A DNA stretch of 39,859 nucleotides, from NCBI GenBank assembly GCA_937983545.1, contig CALJZP010000250.1, forward strand, positions 1 to 39,859, in the 5' to 3' direction. Below the pieces are notes generated by a model. The model had not been told where the DNA came from and did no database searches. It was given only the letters and a program-made list of their open reading frames with translations. Positions 24,372 to 32,424 of the stretch are shown here, one piece after another; within the stretch, counting starts at the first letter, position 1; every line of letters begins with the position of its first letter. Both the position numbers and the translations under genes were made by a program. Origin of the DNA: an uncultured Azonexus sp. (lineage in GTDB: Bacteria; Pseudomonadota; Gammaproteobacteria; Burkholderiales; Rhodocyclaceae).

Positions 24372-25564
24372 ACCAGACCGTTAATCAGGCGCTGATCCTG
24401 CGCGGCGACGCGCCGCTGGCGCGCGATACCCGTACCGTGCTTTCCCTGCTCGAAAAACTGGCCGGCGGCCTGCTTGAGGTCCGCCTGCCGGACGGCAGCT
24501 GTGTCCTGTTCGGGCACGGCGAGCGCGGCGTCACATTGCAGGTGCACGACGAGGCGATGTTCAGCCGCGTCTTGGCGCGCGGCGACATCGGCCTGGCCGA
24601 AGCCTACCTCGACGGCCAGTGGGACTCGTCCGACATCGCCGGCCTGCTCGCGCTGCTGGCGCGCAACCGCGACGTGCTCTCCAAGGCGGTGTATGGCTCC
24701 TGGCGGCAACTGCTGGCAGCCCGCGTGCGCCACTGGTTCAACCGCAACAGCCGGGCCGGCAGCAAACGCAACATCATGGCCCACTACGATCTGGGCAACG
24801 ACTTCTACAGCGCCTGGCTGGATTCGAGCATGAGCTACTCGTCCGCCCTCTACCACGCCGGGGACAACGGCTCCTTGCTTGCCGCCCAGGATGCCAAGTA
24901 CCGGCGCATCCTCGACCGGCTGCAAGCCAAGGCTGGCGATAGCGTGCTGGAAATCGGCTGCGGCTGGGGCGGTTTCGCCGAGCTGGCAGTGGCCGATGGC
25001 CTGCAGCTGACCGGTCTGACCCTGTCGCCGGCCCAGCTCGAATGGGCGAGGAAGCGCGTACCGCAGGCCGACCTGCGCCTGCAGGACTACCGCGACACGC
25101 AGGAACAGTTCGACCACGTCGTTTCCATCGAGATGTTCGAGGCGGTCGGCGAACAGTGGTGGCCGACCTATTTCTCGACCGTCGCCCGCGCCCTCAAGCC
25201 GGGCGGCAAGGCGGTGATCCAGAGCATCACCATCCGCGACGACCTGTTCGCCAGTTACCGGCGCGGCACCGACTTCATTCAGCAGTACATCTTCCCCGGC
25301 GGCATGCTGCCTTCACGGCAAGCCTTCAGGAAAGCCGCCGAGCGCCGGGGCCTGCGGGTGACCGACGAATTCGCCTTCGGCCTCGATTACGCCCGCACGC
25401 TCGCCGAATGGCGAGCCGCGTTCGAGGCCAACTGGCCGCACATCGCCACACTCGGTTTCGACGAGACCTTCCGCCGCCTGTGGCGACTTTATCTCTGCTA
25501 CTGCGAGGCCGGCTTCCTGGCCGGAAACATCGATGTCGTCCAGTTTGAACTCGCGCATCGTTGA
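24368..25564 (+). CDS. Cyclopropane fatty acid synthase-like SAM methyltransferase
   Basis: Protein of 398 residues that would transfer a methyl or methylene group from S-adenosylmethionine to an unsaturated phospholipid acyl chain. The N-terminal lipid-binding part contains GDIGLAEAYLDGQWDSSD. MAHYDLGNDFYSAWLDSSMSYSSALY and the SAM motif VLEIGCGWGGFAELA follow. Then come SIEMFEAVGE and FIQQYIFPGGMLPS; the conserved cysteine motif is LCYCEAGFLAGNID near the C-terminus. The neighbours fit the branch that methylates vaccenoyl chains as a first step to furan fatty acids, as reported for Rhodobacter and Pseudomonas relatives. A plain cyclopropane synthase remains possible. Confidence 0.88.
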   Translation: MNQTVNQALILRGDAPLARDTRTVLSLLEKLAGGLLEVRLPDGSCVLFGHGERGVTLQVHDEAMFSRVLARGDIGLAEAYLDGQWDSSDIAGLLALLARNRDVLSKAVYGSWRQLLAARVRHWFNRNSRAGSKRNIMAHYDLGNDFYSAWLDSSMSYSSALYHAGDNGSLLAAQDAKYRRILDRLQAKAGDSVLEIGCGWGGFAELAVADGLQLTGLTLSPAQLEWARKRVPQADLRLQDYRDTQEQFDHVVSIEMFEAVGEQWWPTYFSTVARALKPGGKAVIQSITIRDDLFASYRRGTDFIQQYIFPGGMLPSRQAFRKAAERRGLRVTDEFAFGLDYARTLAEWRAAFEANWPHIATLGFDETFRRLWRLYLCYCEAGFLAGNIDVVQFELAHR

Positions 25565-26132
25565 TCTTGTCGCGCCGCGCGCCCGCGCTGCCACGCCCGG
25601 GCAAACCGTCCCGGCCTCGGCAGAACGCCGCGCACTGCTGCTCGCCCTCGGATCGGCTGCGCTGCTCGGCCTGCCCAGGCCGACCAGCGCCAACACCGAT
25701 GTCCTGGCCGGCCTCAAGCGCTGGGGCAGCGGCGAGTTTCGCCGCTTCGGCTTCCTCGTCTACGAAGCCACGCTATGGGCCGGCGACGACCCGCAGCGCC
25801 CGCCGCTGGCATTGCGCCTCGACTACAAGCGCAATATCGAAGGCAAAGCCATCGCCGAGGCCAGCGTCAAGGAAATGCGCCGCTTCGTCAGCGACGAGGC
25901 GCTGCTGCGCCAATGGGGCGAGCAAATGCAGCGCATCTTTCCGGACGTGAAACCGGGTGATCACATCCTCGGCTTCTATCGCCCGGACGGGGCACGTTTT
26001 TATCAGGATGACCGACTGCTCGGCGCGATCGGCCTCGCCGGCTTCGCCGAAGCCTTCTTTGCCATCTGGCTGGATGCGCGGACCAGCGCGCCGGACCTCC
26101 GGACGGCCCTGCTGCGCCGGCCCGGAGCATGA
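25533..26132 (+). CDS. Chalcone isomerase-like family protein, exported
   Basis: Protein of 199 residues that starts inside the end of the methyltransferase gene (32-base overlap). After a long N-terminal region there is a hydrophobic segment (RALLLALGSAALLGL), which is probably a signal or anchor sequence. The chalcone isomerase-like domain starts at WGSGEFRRFGFLVYEATLWAG and includes LRLDYKRNIEGKAIAEASVKEM and KPGDHILGFYRPDGARFY. Bacterial members are not known flavonoid enzymes; many bind fatty acids. Here it may hold or carry the modified acyl chain. The start could lie further downstream, because the first 25 residues are low in conservation signals. Confidence 0.78.
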   Translation: MSSSLNSRIVDLVAPRARAATPGQTVPASAERRALLLALGSAALLGLPRPTSANTDVLAGLKRWGSGEFRRFGFLVYEATLWAGDDPQRPPLALRLDYKRNIEGKAIAEASVKEMRRFVSDEALLRQWGEQMQRIFPDVKPGDHILGFYRPDGARFYQDDRLLGAIGLAGFAEAFFAIWLDARTSAPDLRTALLRRPGA

Positions 26133-26133
26133 A

Positions 26134-27357
26134 ATGAACCGCGGCCGCAGCCTGGCCTATGGCGTACTCGGCCTGCCGCTGGCCTTCGCCGCGCTGCCGA
26201 TCTACGTTCATGTCCCGCGCTACTATGCCGAGACGACCGGGCTTGAATTGGCCTTGCTCGGCGGCATCCTGCTCGGCGCCCGCCTGCTCGACGCTTTCGT
26301 CGACCCCTGGCTGGGCTGGCTGGCCGACCGCGTGCCTCGTCCGCGCATGGTCGCCCTGGCCCTGTTTCCCTTTGCCCTTGGTTTTGTCGCCCTGCTCAAT
26401 CCGCCGGCCAGCCATGCCTCCCTGTGGCTGCTCGGAGCGCTGGCGCTGACCTATCTCGGTTTTTCGGCCGCGACCGTCGCCTACCAGGCCTGGGGCGCCG
26501 ATGTCGGCAGCGATTCGCCGGCGCGCACCCAACTGACCGCCGCGCGCGAGGGTTTCGGCCTGCTCGGCGTGGTGCTGGCGGCGGGCCTGCCCGGCCTGCT
26601 GGCCGATGGACTGAACGACGGTATCGAGCGCCTGTCGTGGATACTGCCGCCACTGCTCCTGCTGGCGGCAGGCATCACCTTTTCCCGCATCGGGCCGGGG
26701 CGCCCGCAACCGGCGTCTGGCGAAGGCCTGCGCGACAGCCTGCGCGGCGCGCTGGCCGATCCGGCATTTCGCCGCCTGCTCTGGGTCTTCGTGGCCAACG
26801 GCATCGCCGCCGCCTTGCCGGCAACCTTGTTCCTGTTCTTTGTCGCCGATGTGCTGGCTGGCGAAAAGGCGAGCGGCCCCTTGCTGGCGCTGTATTTCGT
26901 CGCCGGTGCCGCATCGTTGCCACTGTGGGTGCGACTGGCGGCAAGGGTCGGGCGCGTGCGGGCCTGGGGCACGGCCATGCTGCTGGCCATGTTCGCCTTC
27001 GCCGGCGCCGGCCTGCTCGGTCCTGGCGACCTGTGGCCCTTCGCGTTCATTTGCCTGGCTTCCGGTCTCGCTCTCGGCGCCGACCTGGCGCTTCCGGCGG
27101 CCATCGCGGCCGACCTCGGCGAGCGCCAGGGGCGGGCCGGCGCCTGCTTCGGTGTGTGGAACTTCGTCGCCAAGCTCAATCTGGCGCTGGCCGCCGGCCT
27201 CGCGCTGCCCCTGCTCGACCTGCTCGGTTACCGGCCGGGCGACGATCAGGGGCTGACCGCACTCACCTTTGCCTACGCCCTGCTGCCGCTCGGCTTCAAG
27301 TTGCTGGCCGCCAGCCTGCTCTGGCGTTGGCGAAAATCACTGGAGATACGATCATGA
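26134..27357 (+). CDS. MFS transporter, GPH (glycoside-pentoside-hexuronide) type
   Basis: Protein of 407 residues with about 12 hydrophobic helices. The ATG at 26134 follows the previous stop by one base; the ORF-track start at 25957 is rejected. LLGGILLGARLLDAFVDPWLGWLADRV matches the GPH/MelB signature with its acidic residues (D-x-x-D-P ... G-x-x-x-D). AATVAYQAWGADVG and TQLTAAREGFGL are also typical of the subfamily. Members normally move sugars with cations. In this operon type, however, the substrate may be a lipid or lysolipid precursor; this is inference. It overlaps the DUF3833 gene by four bases. Confidence 0.87.
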   Translation: MNRGRSLAYGVLGLPLAFAALPIYVHVPRYYAETTGLELALLGGILLGARLLDAFVDPWLGWLADRVPRPRMVALALFPFALGFVALLNPPASHASLWLLGALALTYLGFSAATVAYQAWGADVGSDSPARTQLTAAREGFGLLGVVLAAGLPGLLADGLNDGIERLSWILPPLLLLAAGITFSRIGPGRPQPASGEGLRDSLRGALADPAFRRLLWVFVANGIAAALPATLFLFFVADVLAGEKASGPLLALYFVAGAASLPLWVRLAARVGRVRAWGTAMLLAMFAFAGAGLLGPGDLWPFAFICLASGLALGADLALPAAIAADLGERQGRAGACFGVWNFVAKLNLALAAGLALPLLDLLGYRPGDDQGLTALTFAYALLPLGFKLLAASLLWRWRKSLEIRS

Positions 27358-27875
27358 AACTGCTGACCGCCGCCCTGTTTTCCCTCGGCCTGACCGCCTG
27401 CGCCTCGACCGGTGTCGAGCAGTACAAGGCCGAGCAACCGGCGCTCGACCTGAAAACCTACCTGAACGGCACGCTGGACGCCTGGGGCATGTTCCAGGGC
27501 CGCTCCGGCGAGGTGAAGAAGCGTTTCCACGTCGTCATCGACGCCAAGTGGGACGGTGATACCGGCGTGCTCGACGAACATTTCAAATGGTCCGACGGCA
27601 CGACCTCGCGCCGGGTATGGACCTTGAAGCGCCAGGCCGACGGCACGTATCGCGGCACCGCCGACGACGTGGTCGGCGAGGCGGTCGGCGAACTGGCCGG
27701 AAACGCCTTGCGCTGGCGCTATGTGCTGGCACTGCCGGTCGATGGCAAGACCTACCACGTCGATTTCGACGACTGGATGTTCCTGATGGACGACAAGGTG
27801 ATGCTGAACCGGTCGTACATGTCCAAATGGGGCTTCAACCTCGGCGAAGTCACCCTGACCTTCGTCAAGCGCTGA
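27354..27875 (+). CDS. DUF3833 lipoprotein
   Basis: Protein of 173 residues starting at ATG 27354, in an ATGA overlap with the MFS gene. The N-terminus is a lipoprotein signal peptide with lipobox LTACAS, so the cysteine at about residue 17 should be lipidated. The rest is a single beta-rich domain (GTLDAWGMFQGRSGEVKKRFHV, GVLDEHFKWSDGTTSRRVWTL, YHVDFDDWMFLMDDKVMLNRSYMSKWG), lipocalin-like in appearance. That suggests a periplasmic lipid carrier or chaperone. DUF3833 proteins regularly accompany the cyclopropane synthase/DUF1365/SDR set. Confidence 0.85.
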   Translation: MKLLTAALFSLGLTACASTGVEQYKAEQPALDLKTYLNGTLDAWGMFQGRSGEVKKRFHVVIDAKWDGDTGVLDEHFKWSDGTTSRRVWTLKRQADGTYRGTADDVVGEAVGELAGNALRWRYVLALPVDGKTYHVDFDDWMFLMDDKVMLNRSYMSKWGFNLGEVTLTFVKR

Positions 27876-27897
27876 GAACGCCGGCAAGGAGGCTGCG

Positions 27898-28653
27898 ATG
27901 AACCCGAAGATCACCGAATGGCGCGGCCGCCGGGTCTGGCTGGTCGGCGCCTCGACCGGCATTGGCGCGGCGATGGCCCGCGAACTGGCCGGGCGCGGCG
28001 CCAAGCTGGCCCTGTCGGCCCGTTCAGCCGACAAGCTGCAGGCCCTGGGCATTGAAGGAGCGCTGATCCTGCCTTGCGACGCGACCGACGCGACCAGCCT
28101 GGCCGGCATGCGCCAAGCGCTGGTAGCGGCTTGGGGCGGCGTCGATCTGGTGGTCTACCTGGCCGGCGACTACGTGCCGATGCGGGCACACGAGTTCGAC
28201 CTGGCGCGCGCAGAGCGGGTCGTCGAAGTCAATTTCAACGGCGCGCTGCGCCTGGCCGCCACGGTGCTGCCCGATCTGCAACCGGGCGGCGGCATCGCCT
28301 TCGTCGCCAGCGTCGCCGGTTATCGCGGCCTGCCCAAGGCGTTGTGCTACGGTCCGGGCAAGGCGGCGCTGATCCACTTCGCCGAGTGCCTGCATCTCGA
28401 TCTGGAAGGACGCGGCATCGGCGTCTGGGCCATCAACCCCGGCTTCGTGCAGACGCGGCTGACGGCGCAGAACGACTTCGCCATGCCGGCGCTGCTGACG
28501 CCCGAGCAGGCGGCCTGTGCGGCAGTGGATGGTTTCAAGACGGGAAAGTTCGAAATCCACTTCCCGAAACGCTTCACCCGCGTGCTGAAACTGCTGTCAC
28601 TGCTGCCCTACCGCTGGTATTTTCCACTCATCCGCCGTTTCACCGGAGCCTGA
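27898..28653 (+). CDS. Short-chain dehydrogenase/reductase
   Basis: Protein of 251 residues with AAGGAGG just upstream of ATG 27898. NAD(P)-binding motif VGASTGIGAAMAREL (about 16-30), NNAG-equivalent VYLAGDY, catalytic Ser in VASVAGYRG, and Tyr/Lys in CYGPGKAAL (YxxxK). The NPGFVQTRL motif follows. The C-terminus has a hydrophobic, basic tail (LKLLSLLPYRWYFPLIRRF) that could attach it to the membrane, as in lipid-acting members. It probably reduces or oxidises an acyl-derived intermediate. Exact substrate unknown. Confidence 0.9.
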   Translation: MNPKITEWRGRRVWLVGASTGIGAAMARELAGRGAKLALSARSADKLQALGIEGALILPCDATDATSLAGMRQALVAAWGGVDLVVYLAGDYVPMRAHEFDLARAERVVEVNFNGALRLAATVLPDLQPGGGIAFVASVAGYRGLPKALCYGPGKAALIHFAECLHLDLEGRGIGVWAINPGFVQTRLTAQNDFAMPALLTPEQAACAAVDGFKTGKFEIHFPKRFTRVLKLLSLLPYRWYFPLIRRFTGA

Positions 28654-28654
28654 C

Positions 28655-29098
28655 TTGGATTACGACCTCGACCGCCTGGTCGCCTTCTACCATGAGCTGA
28701 CACCGGAGAGCGTGGCGCGCTTTCCCGAGTTCTACAGCGCCGACGCCTATTTCAAGGACCCGTTCAACGAGGTACACGGCGTTGAGGCGATCGCCCGCAT
28801 TTTCAGCCACATGTTCCGGCAGGTCGATTCGCCGCGTTTCGTCGTCACCGAGCGCTTGGCTGACGCCAACGGTGTCATGCTGGTTTGGGCGTTCCACTTC
28901 CGTGTCCGACTGTGGCGACGCAGCGAATCCCAGTCGATTCGTGGCGTCTCGCACCTCAAGTTCGCCACCGACGGCAAGGTAAATTACCACCGCGACTACT
29001 GGGATGCCGCCGAAGAGCTCTACATGAAGCTGCCGCTCGCCGGGAGCATGATGCGGTATCTAAAGAATGCATTTGCCTGCAAGCAGCCCGTCGCATAG
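28655..29098 (+). CDS. NTF2-like (SnoaL-type) protein
   Basis: Protein of 147 residues starting at TTG 28655, one base after the SDR stop, with GGAG about 10 bases upstream. No ATG is available before residue 50. The fold is suggested by LDRLVAFYHELTPESVARFPEFYSADAYFKDPFNEVHGVEAIARIF, split by family pattern, and by the strands VWAFHFRVRLW and GVSHLKFATDGKVNYHRDYWDAAEELY. Such small cone-shaped domains act as enzymes, isomerases or ligand binders. It is the last gene of the operon and is regularly seen with the SDR/DUF3833 set. Role unknown. Confidence 0.82.
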   Translation: MDYDLDRLVAFYHELTPESVARFPEFYSADAYFKDPFNEVHGVEAIARIFSHMFRQVDSPRFVVTERLADANGVMLVWAFHFRVRLWRRSESQSIRGVSHLKFATDGKVNYHRDYWDAAEELYMKLPLAGSMMRYLKNAFACKQPVA

Positions 29099-29256
29099 CC
29101 GATTGCTTGCTGAAGGCCCACATCGCCAGATCCGCAGACGCCAGCGCGCGTTAGCCTGAACGGCCAGCGGACCGATCGGGCCTTTCGTCACCACCCGGTA
29201 CTGGCACAAAGGCCATTCAGTCGTAAGATTGGCGTACCCGACAACGCCAAAAAACC

Positions 29257-29676
29257 ATGGAAACTCATATCACCGACATCGCGCACGTCATCCAGCTTTC
29301 GGTTGCGCCGGTATTCCTCCTGACGGCGATCTCGACCTTGATCGGCGCCATGAACACCCGGCTCAGCCGCACCATCGACCGCCGCCGGGTGATCACGGAG
29401 GCATGCACGGGCAAGGAAATAACATCGGAATACACCGATGAACTTCAGTTGCTGGCGAGGCGCCGTCGCCTTATTTACCTGGCCATCCTGTTCGCCGTCG
29501 TCGCAGCACTGCTGGTGTGTTTTGTCGTCGCCGGCGCCTTTCTCGGGGCCTTGATGGCGAACGACCTCACACGCCTGGTTGCGGCATTTTTCATCCTGGC
29601 GATGGGTTCGATGATCGCGGCGCTTACGCTGTTTTTACGGGAGATTTATCTCGCCGTCAGCGCCGGTTCCCGCTAG
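29257..29676 (+). CDS. DUF2721 family membrane protein
   Basis: Protein of 139 residues with three predicted membrane helices: about residues 10-30 (VIQLSVAPVFLLTAISTLIGAM, split here), 72-97 (LIYLAILFAVVAALLVCFVVAG) and 104-130. The loop NTRLSRTIDRRRVI after the first helix is typical of DUF2721. Function unknown. The 158 bases upstream hold no recognised gene; it is probably expressed on its own and ends at a shared bidirectional terminator. Confidence 0.85.
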   Translation: METHITDIAHVIQLSVAPVFLLTAISTLIGAMNTRLSRTIDRRRVITEACTGKEITSEYTDELQLLARRRRLIYLAILFAVVAALLVCFVVAGAFLGALMANDLTRLVAAFFILAMGSMIAALTLFLREIYLAVSAGSR

Positions 29677-29764
29677 CGCCCTGATCTTGAAAGGGAATTG
29701 CAGCCAGCGGTTGAATCCGCAGAACAAAGCCGACCATTCTGCATTCGCCAGCTTCCCACCAACG

Positions 29765-29800
29765 AAAAAGCCCGACCAATCAGGCCGGGCTTTGTTTTTC
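29765..29800. terminator. Bidirectional terminator between DUF2721 and the aldehyde dehydrogenase gene
   Basis: Stem AAAGCCCG/CGGGCTTT (29767-29774 with 29786-29793), extendable inside by a few pairs. It is followed by TTTGTTTTT on the plus strand and by TTTTT on the minus strand. It lies between two convergent genes, 90 bases after DUF2721 and 20 bases after the aldehyde dehydrogenase stop, so it ends both units, including the long amine dehydrogenase cluster. Confidence 0.85.
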
Positions 29801-29814
29801 CGGTTTTCCGAAGC

Positions 29815-31320
29815 TCAAACCATCATCAACACTGATTTCTGCTCCAGGTAGGCATCGAGTGCCGCCCGGCCCATCTCCTTGCCGAACCCAGACTGCTTGT
29901 AGCCGCCGAATGGCAGGGCCGGGTCGAGCATGTTGTGGCAATTGACCCAGACCGTGCCCGACTTGATCTTGGGGATCAGGCGATGGACGCGCGACAGGTC
30001 GTTCGACCAGATGGAAGCCCCGAGCCCGAACGGCGTGTCGTTGGCCCATGCGGCAACCTGGTCGAGGTCGTCGTAGGGCATGGCGACGACGACCGGACCG
30101 AAAATCTCCTCTTGCACGACACGGGCCTTCTGGTCCACCTTGGCGAGCACGGTCGGCTTGACGAAGTAGCCCTTGTCGCCTGCCCTGCCGCCGCCGGCGA
30201 CCACCTCGGCCCCCTGCTGGCGACCGATGTCGATGTAGCCACAGACGCGGTCAAGTTGCTCGCGCGAGACCAGCGGGCCGAGCTGGGCGCTCGGGTCCAT
30301 GCCGTGGCCGATGGTCAGGGCGTTGGCGTGGTCAGCCAGATCGGCGACGACGCGGTCGTAGTTTTTCTTGTGCACATAGAGGCGAGAGCCGGCACAGCAC
30401 ACCTGGCCCTGGTTGAAGTAGATCGCCTGCGCGGCGCCCCCGGCTGCCACGCCAGGGTCGCAATCTTCCAGCACGATGACCGGCGACTTGCCGCCCAGTT
30501 CGAGCGTGATGCGCGTCATGTTGTCCATCGCCGCCTTGCCGATCAGCTTGCCGACTTCGGTCGACCCGGTAAAGGTCAGCTTGTTGACGCCCGGATGACG
30601 CGTCAGCGGTGCGCCGACCGATGGGCCATCACCGGTGACGACGTTGACCACCCCTTCCGGGAAGCCGGCCTGGAGAACCAGCTCGGCCAGGTAGAGCGCG
30701 CTCAGCGGCGTCTGCTCGGCCGGCTTGAGAACCACGGTGCAGCCGGTTGCCAGGGCCGGGGCCAGCTTCCACGAAGCGAGCAGCAGCGGGAAGTTCCAGG
30801 CGACGATGGCGCCGACGACGCCGACCGCTTCCTTGCGGGTGTAGCCGACAAATTCGTTCTGCGGCGCAAAGGGGATGGACACATCGAGCGTGCTGCCCTC
30901 GATCTTGGTCGCCCAGCCAGCCATGTAGCGGAAGTAGCTGGCCGACAGCGCAACATCGACGGCTTCGGCGATGGCCACCGACTTGCCGTTGTCGAGCGAT
31001 TCGATTTCGGCCAGCGTGCGAGCATTGGCTTCGATCAGGTCGGCCAGGCGCAACAGCAGGCGCTGGCGCTGATCGGGACGCATCCTGGCCCAACCGGGGG
31101 CTTCGAAGGCCTGGCGCGCGGCCTGGACGGCACGGTCCACATCGGCTTCGGTGGCGGCCGGCACGGTGGCGAGCAGGCTTTCGTCGGCCGGGTTGAGTAC
31201 CTCCAGCGTCTGGCCGTTGCTGCTGGCGACCCACTGCCCGCCAATCAGCATGCGATGGTTGCGACGCGCCATGAATTCGGTCGTCGCCGTGGTGAGAACG
31301 GGGGGTTGCGATGCGTTCAT
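29815..31320 (-). CDS. Aldehyde dehydrogenase (phenylacetaldehyde dehydrogenase-like)
   Basis: NAD(P)-dependent enzyme of 501 residues. Motifs: VVGAIVAWNFPLLLASWK, KPAEQTPLSAL, FTGSTEVGKLI, general base Glu in TLELGGKSPVIV, nucleophile Cys in FNQGQVCCAGSRLYV, and EEIFGPVV. C-terminal FGGYKQSGFGKEMGRAAL. ATG 31320 has AGGAGAG upstream. No signal peptide, so cytoplasmic. As the last gene downstream of an aromatic amine dehydrogenase subunit, it should oxidise (hydroxy)phenylacetaldehyde or indoleacetaldehyde to the acid. The sequence style matches the FeaB/PadA/StyD group, but substrate is inferred from context. A 116-base gap with a large hairpin separates it from the YCF48 gene. Confidence 0.88.
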   Translation of the reverse strand: MNASQPPVLTTATTEFMARRNHRMLIGGQWVASSNGQTLEVLNPADESLLATVPAATEADVDRAVQAARQAFEAPGWARMRPDQRQRLLLRLADLIEANARTLAEIESLDNGKSVAIAEAVDVALSASYFRYMAGWATKIEGSTLDVSIPFAPQNEFVGYTRKEAVGVVGAIVAWNFPLLLASWKLAPALATGCTVVLKPAEQTPLSALYLAELVLQAGFPEGVVNVVTGDGPSVGAPLTRHPGVNKLTFTGSTEVGKLIGKAAMDNMTRITLELGGKSPVIVLEDCDPGVAAGGAAQAIYFNQGQVCCAGSRLYVHKKNYDRVVADLADHANALTIGHGMDPSAQLGPLVSREQLDRVCGYIDIGRQQGAEVVAGGGRAGDKGYFVKPTVLAKVDQKARVVQEEIFGPVVVAMPYDDLDQVAAWANDTPFGLGASIWSNDLSRVHRLIPKIKSGTVWVNCHNMLDPALPFGGYKQSGFGKEMGRAALDAYLEQKSVLMMV

Positions 31321-31391
31321 ACAGTCTCTCCTCTGTGGTCTTGGTTTGGATAAGTCAGGCCGCCAATGCGGTAAAAAAATCGGTCGATACC

Positions 31392-31421
31392 CGCCGGAGC
31401 GCCAAAAATGGCGAACCGGCG
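31392..31421. other. Large hairpin in the gap before the aldehyde dehydrogenase gene
   Basis: Composite stem: CGCCGG (31392-31397) with CCGGCG (31416-31421), a symmetric AG/AA internal loop, then CGCCA (31400-31404) with TGGCG (31409-31413) and a four-A loop. On the minus strand a T-run (from the A-run near 31372-31378) follows only about 13 bases later. It could be a weak terminator, attenuator or RNA processing site within the cluster. Confidence 0.45.
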
Positions 31422-31436
31422 AGGCAAACCGGTGGG

Positions 31437-32411
31437 CTACTCGCGCACGACCATGCCCACTGCCGAGAAAAGCAGTTCGCCCTTGGCCTGCGGGACGATG
31501 GCGGTGACCGCGAGCCGGTCGGGGCGAACAATGGTCTCGAAATGCTGACCGCCATCCTTGCTGAGCAGCGTGGTACCGGCCAGGCCGACCACGCGTACCC
31601 CCCCGTCGGCGCGTTGGGCGATACCGGTCAGCGATTGCTGCGTGCCGCTGACCAAGTGCTTCCAGTGCTCGCCGCGGTCGGTACTGCGGTAGAGATGGCC
31701 GCGCATGCCACCGAGCAGCAGGCTGCCGTCGGCCAGTTCGGCACCTGCCCAGAACGAGCCCTTGTTGTCGGTCTGGATCGCCTGCCAGGTCAGGCCGGCA
31801 TCGGTCGAGCGCAGCACGGTACCGGCTTCGGCGGCGACCAGCAGCAAGCCATCGCGGCCCGGCACGATGGACAGCAGGTGGCGCTCCCCGGCCTCGCCAT
31901 CGACCAGCTGACGTTCGCTCCAGGTCTTGCCGCCATCGCGGGTTTCCAGGGCCAGACCGAATTGCCCCACCGCCAGCCCGCGCTGGACATCGGCAAACCA
32001 GATGCCCATCAGTACCTGATCCTGGCCGCGCATTTCGCGCAGCACATTCCAGGACTTGCCACCATCGACGGTGGCGATCACCGTGCCGTCGTGGCCGGCT
32101 GCCCAGCCACGCAGAGCGTCGAGAAAGAATACCGAGGTCAGCGGCGCCCGGGTCGGGACTTCGCCTTGTACGAAACGCTCACCGTCGTCGGTATAGATCA
32201 CGAAGCCATAATCGCCGACCGCCACCGTCCGGTTACCAGCCTTGGTTGCCGCGTAGATCGGCGCCTTGGTCGGCATCGTCAAATGGGGGGCGGTGCGAAA
32301 GTAGTCGGGGGCTGCCTTGCCCTCACCCGGCGCGGCAGCCAGTTTCAATGACAGCGGCGCCAACAAGGCCAGACCGGTCGCCAGGGCAAGGGTTTGAAGT
32401 TTGAATTTCAT
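31437..32411 (-). CDS. YCF48-like periplasmic beta-propeller protein
   Basis: Protein of 324 residues. ATG 32411 gives a signal peptide (MKFKLQTLALATGLALLAPLSLKLAAA); the ORF-track start at 32492 is rejected. The mature protein consists of BNR/Ycf48-type repeats with S/T-x-D-G-G-x-x-W motifs: TVDGGKSWNVL, TRDGGKTWSER, STDAGLTWQAI, STDRGEHWKHL, SKDGGQHFETI. This predicts a seven-bladed propeller. Relatives labelled as photosystem II assembly factor-like accompany RND transporters with DUF1302/DUF1329 genes in non-photosynthetic bacteria. There the propeller is probably a periplasmic partner of the transporter. The gene starts 13 bases after the RND stop. Confidence 0.87.
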   Translation of the reverse strand: MKFKLQTLALATGLALLAPLSLKLAAAPGEGKAAPDYFRTAPHLTMPTKAPIYAATKAGNRTVAVGDYGFVIYTDDGERFVQGEVPTRAPLTSVFFLDALRGWAAGHDGTVIATVDGGKSWNVLREMRGQDQVLMGIWFADVQRGLAVGQFGLALETRDGGKTWSERQLVDGEAGERHLLSIVPGRDGLLLVAAEAGTVLRSTDAGLTWQAIQTDNKGSFWAGAELADGSLLLGGMRGHLYRSTDRGEHWKHLVSGTQQSLTGIAQRADGGVRVVGLAGTTLLSKDGGQHFETIVRPDRLAVTAIVPQAKGELLFSAVGMVVRE

Positions 32412-32424
32412 GCCGCTTTCTCCA

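Noticed and set aside
29099-29256. Minus-strand frame with a plausible-looking peptide (EWPLCQYRVVTKGPIG...) in the gap between the NTF2-like and DUF2721 genes
   Set aside because: No start codon with a ribosome binding site and no family I recognise. It is short and may be a gene remnant, but I cannot support a pseudogene call.
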